Assembly: GCF_029227915.1 (NCBI RefSeq)
Contig: NC_079879.1
Coordinates: 18,786,001-18,850,000, forward strand
DNA length: 64,000 bases
DNA from: Hydractinia symbiolongicarpus
Lineage: Eukaryota > Cnidaria > Hydrozoa > Anthoathecata > Hydractiniidae
Reading direction: 5' to 3'
Numbering within the stretch: position 1 is the stretch's first letter; each line of letters begins with the position of its first letter. The translations under genes were made by a program, and so were the position numbers. Below are positions 1 to 18,464 of this stretch, one piece after another. The notes beneath the pieces are model-generated. The model worked only from the letters and a program-made list of their open reading frames with translations, did no database searches and was not told the origin of the DNA.

Positions 1-344
1 AGCTAAACGAGAAGAAGATTTTTGTGAATGGAACTTAACAAACAAAATCTTTGTTAAAGCACAAAATTACAGTTTGGGAAAAAAAGTTTGCAGGAAATTA
101 TTTAGCAAGGTATATTATCCGTGTAAAGTCGTGTATGGAAAAACAAGGAAAGACCTTTCAATATGTTTTTGCATAGCTAACCCAACATCATTGGAGACAA
201 GTGTCACATTAAAAGTTGATACAACAAAATTTCCTAGCATGGAGCAATGAAACCGGGCAAAGAACTAAAATATATATTCTACCGAAATAGTTAAAGAGAA
301 AGAAACCTAACCTAATAATACTATTGTAAATTAATGATACATAC

Positions 345-2446
345 TTTTCAATAAAAATGGTGCGATCCAAGCATGCATGTAGAGCAATCAACTTCTCCTT
401 AATAAATGTTCTTCTTGTTTCTTCAAACTTCTGACACTTTCCAAACTCGTACTGCATGTCGTCCATATATTTAGGATTATAATTGCTGATGTCTCGTAAA
501 GCTTCTTTATACTTTTCTTTATTGACGTCAATCTCTTGTTCTAATTTTTTAACTTTTGTTTGAAGTTTTGACTTCTGTTCAGGTGTTAATTCAGTAGAGC
601 TTTTTTCTTCTGTTTTTGCAAGTCCCCAAAGATGATTGGCGGAGTGGTAGGCTTTCATACATTTGTTAGCTATATCAAAGAAAAAGAAGAGAAAAAGTGA
701 GGTGTTTTTTTTGCTTTATTTTAACAGATTAAGCAGGCTTTTGTAAAACCATGTGTTACTTCTAGATTTCAAACGGGTTTTTTAGCATGTAAAAGAAAAT
801 TAGTCGTTTGACATAATAAAACGTAAAACATTATAATTCCTGGTGGTCAATTGTCTTGAAGTACTTCTACCAAATATAAGTTATAGTGCCCACCTGGTGC
901 ATACCAAGTGGCCAATTTGATACGTATACCATATGAACAATAAGAACACACCTTGTAGATGTATACAACTAGGCGTTTACCCATAAAATAATCCACTGGA
1001 TCGCTCGTTCTTTTATATATTGCATTTTGTGTTTCCGTAACACGATTTTCTAACTTGCGTGAACTCTGCGCAGAGACAGACAGAGAAGAGAAAAGGCCAT
1101 TAAAGAAATTGCACGTTTGTATATCGCATACAAAAATATGCTGCGTTTCGACGCTACGTCACTGAGAATTCTTTGTAGCAGAGGGAAGTTAAGACGAATC
1201 GAAAAGAAACAAAGTGCACTGAGAACGACTTTGTGTTTTGTAAAAGAAACTTCAATCGGTGTAATTTCCAGACTTTAATTACTTGCAGGTCAAGTATTTT
1301 AAAAAAGGTTGCTACTGACGAATTCAAAATAAATATAAATAGCTCCGTGGCAATCGTGGTTTGTTTTGAGAATATATGAAGTTAATTTGAATTCAATCAT
1401 TGATAAAATTGAATTGGAAAAATAAATATTAAATGAATACCTTCGTTATATTTTATAACCCAAGGCTTTTGAGCTTTAGCAAAAGCTTCTTCGCTTCTTT
1501 TTGCTTCTTTTATTTTTGTGAGCGTTTTTGGGTAAACTTCATTTCTCCATTCTTGAATACTTTTACTTAGACCTTCAAGCCTCGTGTAAACTGATGAATG
1601 GAGATCTGCTAACGATACTCCTTCTTTTAGCCCGTCGATGACAGCTGAAAATGATGTCCCATATTCGAAGGATTTGTTGGAAACTTCGAACCACTTGTTC
1701 TGCCATGCTGAGAAGTAAAAGCAGTTAGAAATAAAAAAAAAACGAAAACAAAAACAAAAACAGAGAGAAAAAAATGACTTACATTTAAGTTTAGTCGCAT
1801 ATAAATTTTCAATTTCAGCCCTTTCGTGGATCATTTTAGACAAATCTTCCAATGTTTTAGAACCATCCTCTATTCGTCGTACAACTTTGCGATAATTATT
1901 TTCAATCCAAAAATTTTCTTCAACAGGTTGAACCTTGGTGTTTCCTTCTTTGATTTCAATCTCTTTAACTAATTTCTCTTGCTCCTGTAAAACTGGATAC
2001 AGTAGAGCGTCGGCCGGCGGTGGAGCAGTAGGTGTGGAAGGTTTGTTTATAGGTTTATCGCGTTCATGCTCAGCTGAGGTTTCGTCGCTTGAAGGCTCTT
2101 TTACTTTCTCTTGCTCTACAATCTCCTTAGTTGCCTCTGGCATTTCTTCTTCTTTTTTATCGGCTTCTTTTTCCTTTGTTTCTTTCTGCTCCTTATTCAC
2201 TTCTACGTCTTTTTCTTGTTCTGGGTTTTCAGGTTCTATTGCTGGCAAATCTTCTTTCATTTCTTTTTCTTTCGATTCATCATTTTCTTTTTCAGTGTTT
2301 TCTTTTATTTCTTTTACTTTTGAATCATCTGTGGAATCCATTTCTTTGTCACTTAGATCTATATCTGAAATATCTTCAATCGCAACGTCGTCTGCTGAAT
2401 GGTGAAGCGTTTTGTTGTTATCCTGCTGGTCTGTAGATTGTTTCAT
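345..2446 (-). CDS. PACSIN: PACSIN/syndapin F-BAR protein, 5' part (three exons, continues past the window start)
   Basis: Exons on the minus strand: 1783-2446, 1441-1707, 345-669, with GT-AG junctions in matching phase; further exons must lie left of base 1. ATG at 2446 is the first Met after an in-frame stop. From about residue 175 the protein reads as a PACSIN F-BAR domain: FWIENNYRKVVRRIEDG, then KAQKPWVIKY and KAYHSA, then an E/K-rich coiled coil. PACSINs bind and bend plasma membrane and link it to dynamin and actin through a C-terminal SH3 domain, which is not in this window. Oddity: the F-BAR is preceded by about 170 residues rich in Glu, Lys, Asp and Ser. The PACSINs I know start within about 15 residues of the F-BAR. 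The F-BAR call is strong; which PACSIN paralogue is not resolved. Introns at 670-1440 and 1708-1782 hold nothing recognisable. Confidence 0.9.
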
Positions 2447-3063
2447 ATCTCGTGTCGAAAAATGAATAGAAATAAGAATAGCTTTTTCTGTCGTTTTAGT
2501 AAAAATAAATTCATTCGTACAATTTGTTTAACAATTTTATTGATATTCTTATTAATTCATTTTGTAAAAATATTAGTGGTTTTTATACTAATGTTACTTC
2601 GCCGAGAAAAGCAATTGAACTTCTCACCTGGTCACTATATACGAGAGGATATTTTAAGGAATGTTCGTTGCTCAATAAAAACCGCTTTGTGATGTAGCGT
2701 AAGACTGAAGTATTACAACTCAGGGGTCGTGAGACCCTGGGTGACGAGATATGATTGGCAATTTTGTTTTATTTGTATAAGCAAAAAGTCAAATAAAGAA
2801 AAAGTAGTTGAAGAACAAAAAGTTTTATCTTTGATAAAAATAAAATAAACTGCAAATTACTCAATTTTAAGCAAAAAAAATCAATAGATAGCTGGGCTAA
2901 ATTCAGTCAGTAAAATACACATACGTGACTATTTAGACCAATCAGTCAGTTCCCGCCATATTTGTTCAGGATTTGCCGCGAACAAAAATAGTGGTGATCA
3001 CCAGAGATCACAAACAGCATAAAACTCCATATAACTTTACACTAATTCTCACATAAATATAAA
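2447..3063. promoter_or_regulatory. Divergent promoter region between PACSIN and RBBP4
   Basis: 617 bp separate the two start codons. On the plus strand near RBBP4 there is a CCAAT box (2938-2942), an E2F-like TTCCCGCC (2950-2957) and an overlapping YY1-like CGCCATATTT. These sit 107-126 bp before the RBBP4 ATG, where core promoter elements would be expected. An E2F site fits a chromatin assembly gene needed in S phase, but its use is inference. The left half holds only AT-rich sequence and a stray CCCTGGGTGACGAG motif at about 2733. Confidence 0.5.
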
Positions 3064-9055
<5,992 letters not shown>

Positions 9056-9459
9056 AAAGAACGCGATAGTGAAATGTTCGTTTCATTATCGATACTCGTC
9101 TAACGTTAATAAACGAAAAAGAAGTGGCCTAATATTTTGTTGCTGTTGCGCTAAATCGGACAATGCGGAGACTTTTAGGAAGTACTGTAAACGTAGAAAA
9201 TATATATAAAAAAATTAAGATTTTTTCCTAAAGAAAATTCGTTTTAGACAACTTAACAAAACAAAATTGTGTTCGAGCATATTTTTCCTAGAAATAAAAT
9301 TTTAAAATTTACAAAAAAGTATATTAAAATACCGTAACCGAAACAATATGTATATTCAGTTTTTATTCTTGTTATGAATATTTATTTACACGGATATTGC
9401 GTCGATCGACCGAAAGATAGTCCTGTTTTGTTACGTAATTTGATTTTCTTCCTTCATGT

Positions 9460-12400
9460 TTATGCAAAACTTTCTTTGTGGAATATAAAAGAGTTTTCGC
9501 GGTCCTTCGTGACGGTGCAAGCTTCATATAAAGCGTGTGCTAGCGGGTTTGGTCCACAGAAAAACACGCCAATTCTTGTTCTAAAGGAAGAGCAGTAAAC
9601 ATGTTAGCACGGATGTAGTTTAGTTTAAGGGGTTAACTAGAATTATAAACTATTATATTATTAAGAGGGCGCCAGAGGCTGATTACACTTGTTTCAATTT
9701 GATTAGATAAAGAATATAAATTTTAAAATCTTGGACTTGTATATTTGTAGGTTGCCATACTTGTTATAGCTCTGTGCTATTGTTTTTAAGATTTCGTCGA
9801 ATTTAGGTCTTCCGTAATTCAGCCGCTTTTGAAACCATTGCATTCTCTGATCAATCATGGAAGGATCGTCTGTCGTAAGCTTCGAATCACGTGTGACGTA
9901 TAAATGACAGACAAGCATATCTGGCATATTAATCGATTCCAGCTGAAAAAAACATTTAAGATAATTATTCTCGACAATTATACTTAATGAAGTAAAGTCT
10001 ACCGGTAAAAATCTTTGCAGAACTATAAAGTTTATCGCTAAAGACACTTGGGACGAGAATGAGCAAGGAAGTCCTCAAATATACAATAAAACTTAGCAGG
10101 AACCTACGTGTTTCACGGTATCAGACATGAGTTCCAGGAACCATGTAAATTCTTTTATATCTCGACAAACCCACACAAGGTAGATTCTTTTCATCTTAAA
10201 TTTTTTGTTCAAATTTGTTGGGTCTAAATATCTAGAAAGAAGTTTGTTACATTTTATATTTTCTTATATTTTACTACGTTTTCAATAGAAACCCTAGGTA
10301 TACTTGGTCGAAGTGACGGTTGTTCATGTTTGACAAGTACTTAAAGTGGTCACACTTTCTTTAAATAATTCATCACAAAAGCAAATGGTCACACTTACTT
10401 TAAATAATTCAACACACAAGCAAATGGTGTAATTCCAATACCAGCAGCTACACTGACATTAACTGGATACCTGAAGGAATCCTGAAAAAAAGATATTCCA
10501 CACTTCAAAACAAACTCTCCTCCATCTTATGTATTTTAAACTTGAAAGTTGTTTATGTAGGAGTTGATATAACTCGCCAGGACGCTCTGCGGAAATTGTT
10601 ATCATTTTAAATTGGCACAAAAACAGACGAAAAAAATGCAATAGACTTGCTTGAAGATTACCCTTCTTCACAGGATAATTTAAGATTTTTTTACATTGGT
10701 TAGCTTAAAAATCTAATAGTGATTCTGCTTGTTTACTCTCATGAATCGAGAGACTCAGCTCTATATACTTCCCTATTAGTGTTTATCCCCAATCCCATAG
10801 GGCTGTCCAAATATAGAAAGCCTCATAAGTCCTGGGGACGAGGTTGCAAACTCGAGCATGTTTAGGTTTCGACCAAGTAAAAAAAATTGGAAAGTTGGAA
10901 TAATTCAATCATAGGTTTAATTGTTTACCTCATTAGGACTACCGTACGGACCGTCAACTCTAATAATTGGAAGGGCTCCTCTGCAAGCAGACTCCGTCCA
11001 CTCCGCATCAACTTTCATTACACAGCTATCCCCAACTCTCTTAAGCTCGACACCATTCTCCTCGCAACTCTCCAGCAACAATTCTTTTAACAGTTCAGTC
11101 CAGTTACCGGTAACTTTTATATGCACGGAAAATGTGGCGGCATCACCTTCCTTAGCAGTTGGAATCTAAGAAGGAAAACTTAAATATATTATATAGCAAA
11201 TAACACCTATAAATACATTTTGTTATTGAATACGAACGGATCAAAATTTCGAAGGCAATTTGGAACTAAAAATTTCATTTGCGATTTTGCACTAAAAAAT
11301 GCTTAATTTTTTGACTTGAAAATGTCCCAGTACGTTTATTTTTTTAATTAAGTCTAATATCCCGAATAGTTCCTTGCATATGATAAAAAGTAAAGTAAAG
11401 TTCTTCGTAACCACACGGGATAATACAAACTTCGTAGTTTTTAAGTAGAACGGCAATAGTACATTACGAGGTTGACTAACTACATAATTTTTTTATCGTG
11501 TGCCGGTTTTCTTACCTTGCTAAGAGTGAATGCATGCCATTCAAATTCTGCGATATCCGGACATTGGACAAGTATATACTAAAGCATAAAGATAAGAGAC
11601 GTGATTGACATATTTTGGCTTTCGAAATGATTTCTTGTTGCATATAAAAAACAGTCATCGGGTAAAATAGATTGATAAATTTCGTGCCCAGGACCCTGTC
11701 TCTTCACTGTTTCTTCGAAGGTTTAAGAAAGAAATTGGATATAGTAAATACATACATGTCCAGGTTTAGCTTTAAAACCTTTCTTCAACATATGCAACTC
11801 AATCACTCTTCCTTCATGTAGAGTTACCTGGTAAATAGACGGATCAAATCTTCAGCATGATGGACACATTACAAATGGCATATATAGAATGAAAATTTAT
11901 ATACTCTGGTTACCTTAGCAATGGTAACATTGCGGGTTGCTCTGTACCATCGAATTATACGATCAATAATGTACAAGCAAAATGGACCAATCAGCCACTT
12001 CCATGTCTAGATTAAAAGTATTTCATTGGATAATAAATATAAGAACCAGGAAAACACAAAACAAAGTAAAGTATGCAACATAAACTTACTTGTGCGCCAT
12101 TAGGTTCAAACTTAGGAGGTTCACAATGCATGGTTTTGTTCATCCATGTTTTATAATCAAGGCTTTGACATCTGCGCGGATGTTCGTTTAAATTTGATTG
12201 CCATTTTGTTATCCCACTAAAGTAGAAAAAAATATATTTTGATTCCGTGTTACATAGGATCTATATATATATATATATACAAATTAAAGTTTTGTAACTT
12301 ACCCTAGGCCATGGATTCCCACGAGAATTAAGAAACACAAGGATAGATGATGTGTGTACCAGAATATTTCATAATGTTTTCGACGAACTGCTTGAAATGA

Positions 12401-14260
12401 TGTTAAAACCTAAACTCAAAACAAAAAATAGTAAGAAGAAGAAGAAAGAAGAACAAGAACAAGAACAGGAACAAGAACAAGAACAAGAACAAGAACAAGA
12501 ACAAGAACAAGAACAAGAACAAGAACAAGAAGAAGAAGAAGAAGAAGAAGAAGAAGAAGAAGAAGAAGAAGAAGAAGAAGAAGAAGAAGAAGAAGAAGAA
12601 GAAGAAGAAGAAGAAGAAGAAGAAGAAGAAGAAGAAGAAGAAGAAGAAGAACATACCACCGCTGAAAGGACCAACAACATGACAATACCACTCCAACCAG
12701 CAACTGAAAACAAAAAAAGAACAACATTAAATACCAACATTAACAGTCACTTCGCTACTAGTAACGTGCACAAAAAAATGAGTTTTACCTTCAGTTAAGA
12801 AAAACCACAACGTCGTATCCTCTTTCGAATTTTTATTAGGATTTAAGTCTTCCACAACCTTTGTATAATTCATGCGAAATCGCATAACATTTACCAAGTG
12901 AGACAATGAATGTGTAACTAAACAAAGAAATAGTTTGGTTAAACGAGACATAAAGTGAAAAATAACGAGTCTGAGTATCACAAAATAACAAAAAGAATTC
13001 GGTAAAATTATTTACGTACCCCCAAGGACGCATATCGTAAATGCACACATAATGTGAAGTCCCTTCATATGGTTGATCAAACGTCTTGGATTGCTGTGTA
13101 TATACTAAAATTATATCATGTAAAATAAGTGTTTGTTTATTTATTTTAAAAAGTAAGTTAGCTAATTATATATAAAGTTTAAATAAACTACCTTGAGTAT
13201 TTTGGTCCTCACAAATGAATTCACCGTCCGGCACATAGGGATAAGGATCAAAGCACAATTGAAATTTAATGCCATTGCGCATGCTCGAGACAAACATATG
13301 GAATCCTAAAAATAGAAATAAGTTGTTATCAACGAATGGAACAAGGAAGTTGATTCCTAGAAGATTTTGTTTTGTCTTTTGATTTGAATTAGTTAAATTC
13401 ATGCAAAGGGCCTGAATCTGAAAATTTAAGAAACAAAATACTCCATGGAAAATGAACAACAAGACAACTTAGTCATTGTTTAAGACTACACCAGCTGCTT
13501 TTTTTACAGCTCGTTGTGAGTATACATGATGTATAATCTGCATAACGATTTAAAAGCAAAATAATACATCCATAATGGTATACTCATTAACCAACCAATA
13601 TCTTACCTTCAGCAGCATATATAGGTAGTGGTATTTATCCGAATTTCTGTATAGCAGATACGTGTCCGTAAATAGATAGATATTGACGCCAAGCCATACC
13701 GTCTACAAATGAAAAGCATGCCGTGTTTAAATAATTAAGTTTAGAATAACACCTTCGTTTACAGGACTTTACGCGTTCGTTTTTTAAATCATAAACAAAC
13801 GCGTTAGGACCGATTTTTGCGGTACTTTTCCGAGGTCAGGAGGCTGAGTTCAAGGTTGTTGGATTTAAATCCTTAATTTTGTTCATACTCGACTGATACA
13901 TTATTTCTCTAGAAGCTGTGCAGAGGCTGTATAAAATTGACGGATGTAATAAAAAACCTAAAAATTAGCACTCAATTTCAATTTTGTTTTTTTTATGAGA
14001 AACGTTCGCGTCATTTACCTGATGAGTGTAATTACAGTAAGTGGGCAAGCATTCTTAAAAAATAGATTATTTTCCTCATTGTTTTTTGTTTTCTAAGTTG
14101 TTTATAAAAAGTAGAAAAAAGGTTGTCAAACTATATTTCCTGTAAACTTAATATAAAATTCGATAAATAAAAAAAAGCAAAATTTAGAAAAAAATATACT
14201 TACCCAAATAAATATTTTTAAGGCTTGATTTTGTATAAAAGTTCTAATATTTTTGCCCAT
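9460..14260 (-). CDS. NADPH oxidase, NOX family (gp91phox/NOX4-like), complete
   Basis: Sixteen minus-strand exons: 14204-14260, 13607-13702, 13192-13305, 13020-13104, 12789-12917, 12657-12703, 12303-12409, 12090-12216, 11914-12006, 11756-11827, 11516-11578, 10929-11165, 10399-10481, 10108-10231, 9761-9942, 9460-9580; 1737 nt, 578 aa (human NOX4 also 578, NOX2 570). Starts MGKNI. The ferric reductase part has two heme-ligand His pairs at 106/120 and 196/209 (FWYTHH...GIHG). The FAD region has HAFTL. NADPH binding is shown by AAGIGITPFA and FFCGPNPL, ending in an aromatic KESFA. It should pass electrons from NADPH across a membrane to oxygen, giving superoxide or peroxide. There is no EF-hand, so it is not NOX5/DUOX. 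CLSRACA and the length lean to NOX4, but paralogy needs a tree. Two odd points are reported as findings: a repeat-filled intron and a duplicated splice-site segment. Confidence 0.95.
10348..10425. repeat. 39-bp tandem duplication across a NOX exon end
   Basis: Two units, 10348-10386 and 10387-10425, differ at only a few bases (both start GGTCACACTT and end AAGCAAAT). The 10387 unit contains the 3' end of the NOX exon 10399-10481 and its donor. The other unit lies in the intron and has lost the donor. Confidence 0.85.
12434..12651 (+). repeat. GAA / GAACAA microsatellite
   Basis: About 80 bp of GAACAA hexamers (about 12450-12528, with one GGAACA variant) run into about 41 uninterrupted GAA triplets (to about 12651). 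It fills most of the 247-bp NOX intron 12410-12656; on the NOX sense strand it is TTC/TTGTTC. The poly-Glu, poly-Ser, poly-Phe and poly-Leu frames over it are artefacts. Confidence 0.95.
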
Positions 14261-17200
14261 TTTTTTTGTTTAACTAAAAAAAAGAAAAAAGAACATATCT
14301 ACATCAATATGTTTACATATAGCAATGGCTTCTGTCTAACAATCTTTAGTATATATGTACATAAAGCACTGACTACAATAACCCTCACTGACTCTTTCAC
14401 AAGCACCAATCCAAAGCAAGTACACTTTATTTCATATCAACAGTTGTATACAACAGACAACATTTTATTAGTCAAAACTACATATATAATATATATCCAA
14501 CAAAAATCAAACTCTTTAACTAATGTAAAATTGAATATGAAATCTGTTTATCTTCTTCTATCCCAACTTGAAAACACATTGTTAAGAGGCAAACGAAATA
14601 CTTCAGAAAGTCATTAACGATAATTTTCGCAAGCCTTTAACGAGGTGTTTGATTAATTACGCCAGATCGGAATTGTGTCATTGTGTCAGCTTGCATAATG
14701 ACAATAATTACACAATGTTGATTTCATCTGTAAAAAGATGGGAGCAGATTCGATCAACTTTTGTGTCCATACCACTTTGATGTTTGATATGTTTGTTAGC
14801 AATCATCGTTGGGAATGAAAATAAAAAGGGTGACAAACTTACTGTGATCTTAATTCAATTATAACGATTTATAGTCATTTTAACCCACTTATAATATCGT
14901 TGAAATTTTATTGTTAAACTGATATTAGGGCTACCCTCATTCATAACTAACATATATATTTTATTGCTAAATAACAGCGATTTGTTTCCGCGTTTTATTA
15001 TAATTTTTTTAAGTCATTTCGGCTGAAAAAAACTTTTTAACACGTGATTTATTGTACATGTAATACACCTTGACTGTACTTTATAAATCTTTGAAAGAAA
15101 TTTTTGTTTAGATAATAAAAGATGTGAACTCTTGTGCAGATATTACTTTTTGGTCACAGGAAATAAGTTTTTTAAAATATGTTGATCCAGTTGCTGTCGT
15201 CGGCTTTCGTTTTCGCTGGCTTTCGTTTTCACCGGCTTTCGTTGTCGTCGGCTTTCGTTGTCGTCATTTTTTAACATAAACCTCTAGTTATTTAAATGTT
15301 TCAGATGAAACTCTATTTTTTCTCTCTTTTCCTAATCAATAGAAACTAATTATCGCTCAAAATACAACAACAACAACGGGTGAGTAAAAGTTAAATGTAA
15401 AAAAGGAGTTCGAGGAATTTGAACGCTTTTGACGTCTTTATATATTGACATCACGAAACATAATTATCCACAATTTCCTAATTTGTAATAGCTTGTCGAA
15501 ATGAGCATGACATGGCTTCTTTTCTCGTCAAAAACGATTTTCACATTCTCTGTAAGGAAACTTCCTTGTATTAAAAATTATTCTACACATAAACCCCGCA
15601 GATGTCAACATCTGCCTACGCTCGAAACATTATACCGAAAAAAAAAAACAGTTGTTAGTCGTGGAAAAAAGCACGAATTCGCCCTACTTGAATTATGCGT
15701 CGAAACAAAGTGAACAAAAATATATTTTATTTGCTATTATGTGTGCCCGTAACACTGTTTTTTTGCGCATCGATAAAATGACAACTGAACTGAACTGAAA
15801 TATTGAAAGGCTAGAGGCCGAGCACCTCTAGTAGACCTTTAAGAAAAATTGATATAATCTATAACAATGTGAATTATATTTTCCTAGTTAACGCTCCCTT
15901 TAAATATGTAAGTAACAGTACGCGATATTAACACTGTGTATAATCTTATTTTCCCCAACATTTTTTAATTTTTTTTTTTGGTAAATAAGTTGCACGTGTA
16001 AAAACTTTTAGAACTCTTAGTATTCGCTTTCCTATAAAAGAGTTTCTTATAAAAAATATGCGTCTACGTCGAGAATAATCAAGGCAGGATATCAACTGGT
16101 TTAATCAGCTTAAAACATACAAGTAACGATCTTATAAAAAATTGTATCGCATGCTTTCTAACCCAATTAATCATTTTTGTAAGCAGGTGTGGCGAAGAAC
16201 ATCAACCGCCATAAGTAATAATACATGATCATACAAAATGGAGTAGGAGATACTGTTTCGTGAATCTTTGCACGACAAAGTCGAAAAGCGTTTTTACGAC
16301 TCCTATCTTGACGTTTTATTATATAACATTTTATAAATGACACTTACTTGTTAATATCTGATTTGTCATGGGACACCACCCTTCCCCCTTCTTGGTGGCG
16401 GTGCCGGGTACAAGGTGTTGAGGTGTAAATTTTTATAAAAAATGTAGTATTTTGATGAGGAAGGCATTGATGAGCTTTAGGCCCTCTATTAGGCCGATGT
16501 TGCTTGATAAAAAACTTACAGAAGACACGACGAAATCTACGGCTACGACGACGACATATATAAAAAAAACAAGTGATGTTGTCATCCCAGTCAATCTCGA
16601 TATGGGACATCCTCATAAAAGGCCCTGGGATCGAGGTTGCGCTTAGTTTTAAGTTTAAGTTTTAGCAGTTAAGATCATTTGTAGACATGTTCTTCAAATA
16701 CGCACATTATATGATCTTGTCTCTAGGGCTTTCCTTAATTTGTGAAAGTAACTCGCATAGAAAAGTAGAAGCGGAGGGGTCGAGGTGGAAAAAATACCGG
16801 TTGCTAAATTTAGTTATTAGAGCGGTTAGGTTTCAGAATATACCAAATGGGAAAATGAATTATAAAAGAAAAAATGGTTCAAGCTCGTATGTAAAATTTA
16901 ATTATAAAAGAACAAATGGTTCAAGTTTGTATGTCAAATCGGAAAAAAGTTATTACTCCTATGTAAGTTTTAATTATTTCGTTGTGTAAAAAGTCACGTA
17001 AAGCAAACAATATCTTATTCTGTTCAAAATGGTTGCACACAGCTTACTCCGTAACCCCGCAGAATAAGTTAATTACTTCAACAAACAAAGATAAAAGAAA
17101 GAGTGATTTGGGGAAGGTCAAATTTACCACGGGCTAATAATTATTATTTAGGGTATCCGTTGTGTTGCTCTGAACACGAAAAATGCAAATGGGCCAAGCT

Positions 17201-17807
17201 GAAAAAAAAGAATAGACAAATCCGCGGATTTATCAGTGGGATTACGACCAGTTTCTACATTAATAATCCCCGTGTTCTGTGGATCTGTGTACGCAAAAAA
17301 AAAGAATTCGTGCTACAGGTACACGAAATAGCAAATACGATATATTTTTTATTTACTTTGTTGCGACAGACGAATTCCCGTAAATTTAAAGGACGGGTGA
17401 TCGGTCCGCAAATCAAGAAATCAACAAAAAAAAATTCGCGTTGTGGAAATGCCAATTGCATTTCGAATAAAAAAAGGCTGTCTCTTTCACTGAAAATTGT
17501 TTTCTTTATAAACATTTTTCTACCAACCTCGTTCCTAGGGCGTCTTACCTAACTAGCAGGATAGAAAGAGCCTAAAGAGAGTGATCTGATAATACAAAAA
17601 AGACAAGATTACATGGGATCGAGTTTGACTCCTTGATTTTGTGGATTAATTATGCAGTCTGTCCTGTTTTGAATTCAAGTTTTTAATTGAGAAAATTTTT
17701 TTATGGAATTCTTGTTGAATTTTAGTGAGGAAATAATATAGTTACTCGATGACGAGGAATAAATTAAATTAGAAAATCATGTTCTGCGTGAAATAAATAT
17801 TCTCTAA
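14261..17807. other. Intergenic, no gene seen
   Basis: AT-rich sequence upstream of the NOX gene. It holds a four-unit 16-bp tandem repeat (15202-15265, unit GGCTTTCGTTNTCNNC), a two-unit 42-bp tandem repeat (about 16861-16944, unit starts TATAAAAGAA), CCTCGTTCC-type motifs at 16624 and 17524, and one copy of a 70-bp dispersed repeat (about 17308-17380). Open frames here are short and look random. Confidence 0.6.
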
Positions 17808-18461
17808 AGCTTGGCTCTCACTATGGGCTAACGATGTGCTAACCATACTGCGCATGACGCGCTAAGACCTTATCCCATAGTGTGAACGTAAAAGTACCTG
17901 CTTAGCTAACAGCTGAACTCATCGTTAGCTCATCGTTAGCCGATTTTTTAAAATTTTCTAATTTTTTTTTTTAAATTTTTCGGCTAACAGTGAGATAAGC
18001 TCACTTTCAGCAACCTTCAAAGCAAGCCGACATAAATCATGCTAAAATCGATTTATTCGTGTTAAAAATAGTAGTATGTTTTGTTGTGAAAGGTCATTTT
18101 CAAAACTAAAATGGGTGACAAAATTAAAAAAATGATGTTTGAAGAAGAAGGAGAAGAGTTGGTGTTCCGAGTGAAAGATTTTCTCTACCTTTCTGACCCA
18201 AAGTCGTTTCCTTTTTCGTAATTTTGTTAATTCCTTTCTTTTCCAGGCTACGTCTCTTCTCGAAGTAGTAATAATAACAAGACTTTCTTTCTATTTTTAT
18301 TTTTCTGTTCTTTTTCACATTAAAATCGACTACAAAAGAGCTAATGATGCACCGCAGTGTGAACGTGAAATGAATGCATCAGGTACACGCAGCTCAAAAA
18401 TTGAAATCGGCTTATGCGCACTATGGTTAGCTCATTGTTAGCCCATGGTGAGAACCAAGCT
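17808..18461. mobile_element. MITE with about 50-bp terminal inverted repeats and TAA target duplication
   Basis: Left end AGCTTGGCTCTCACTATGGG..., right end (reverse complement) AGCTTGGTTCTCACCATGGG...; similarity runs through GCTAAC-rich sequence to TGCGCAT, about 50 bp. TAA flanks both sides (17805-17807 and 18462-18464), as expected for PIF/Harbinger-type elements. Subterminal copies of AGTGTGAACGT sit at both ends. No transposase inside, so it is non-autonomous. Length 654 bp. Confidence 0.8.
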
Positions 18462-18464
18462 TAA

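Noticed and set aside
1935-2692. Plus-strand frames opposite the PACSIN N-terminus
   Set aside because: Shadows of the E/K-rich coding exon and its upstream region; no splice or family support.
9374-9598. Plus-strand 74-codon frame
   Set aside because: Antisense of the last NOX exon (9460-9580).
12352-12798. Poly-Glu, poly-Ser, poly-Phe and poly-Leu open frames
   Set aside because: All are translations of the GAA/GAACAA microsatellite in a NOX intron and overlapping NOX exons.
17103-17552. Plus-strand 149-codon frame with several Cys
   Set aside because: It runs through dispersed repeat sequence, has no family match, and overlaps a CCTCGTTCC motif at its end.
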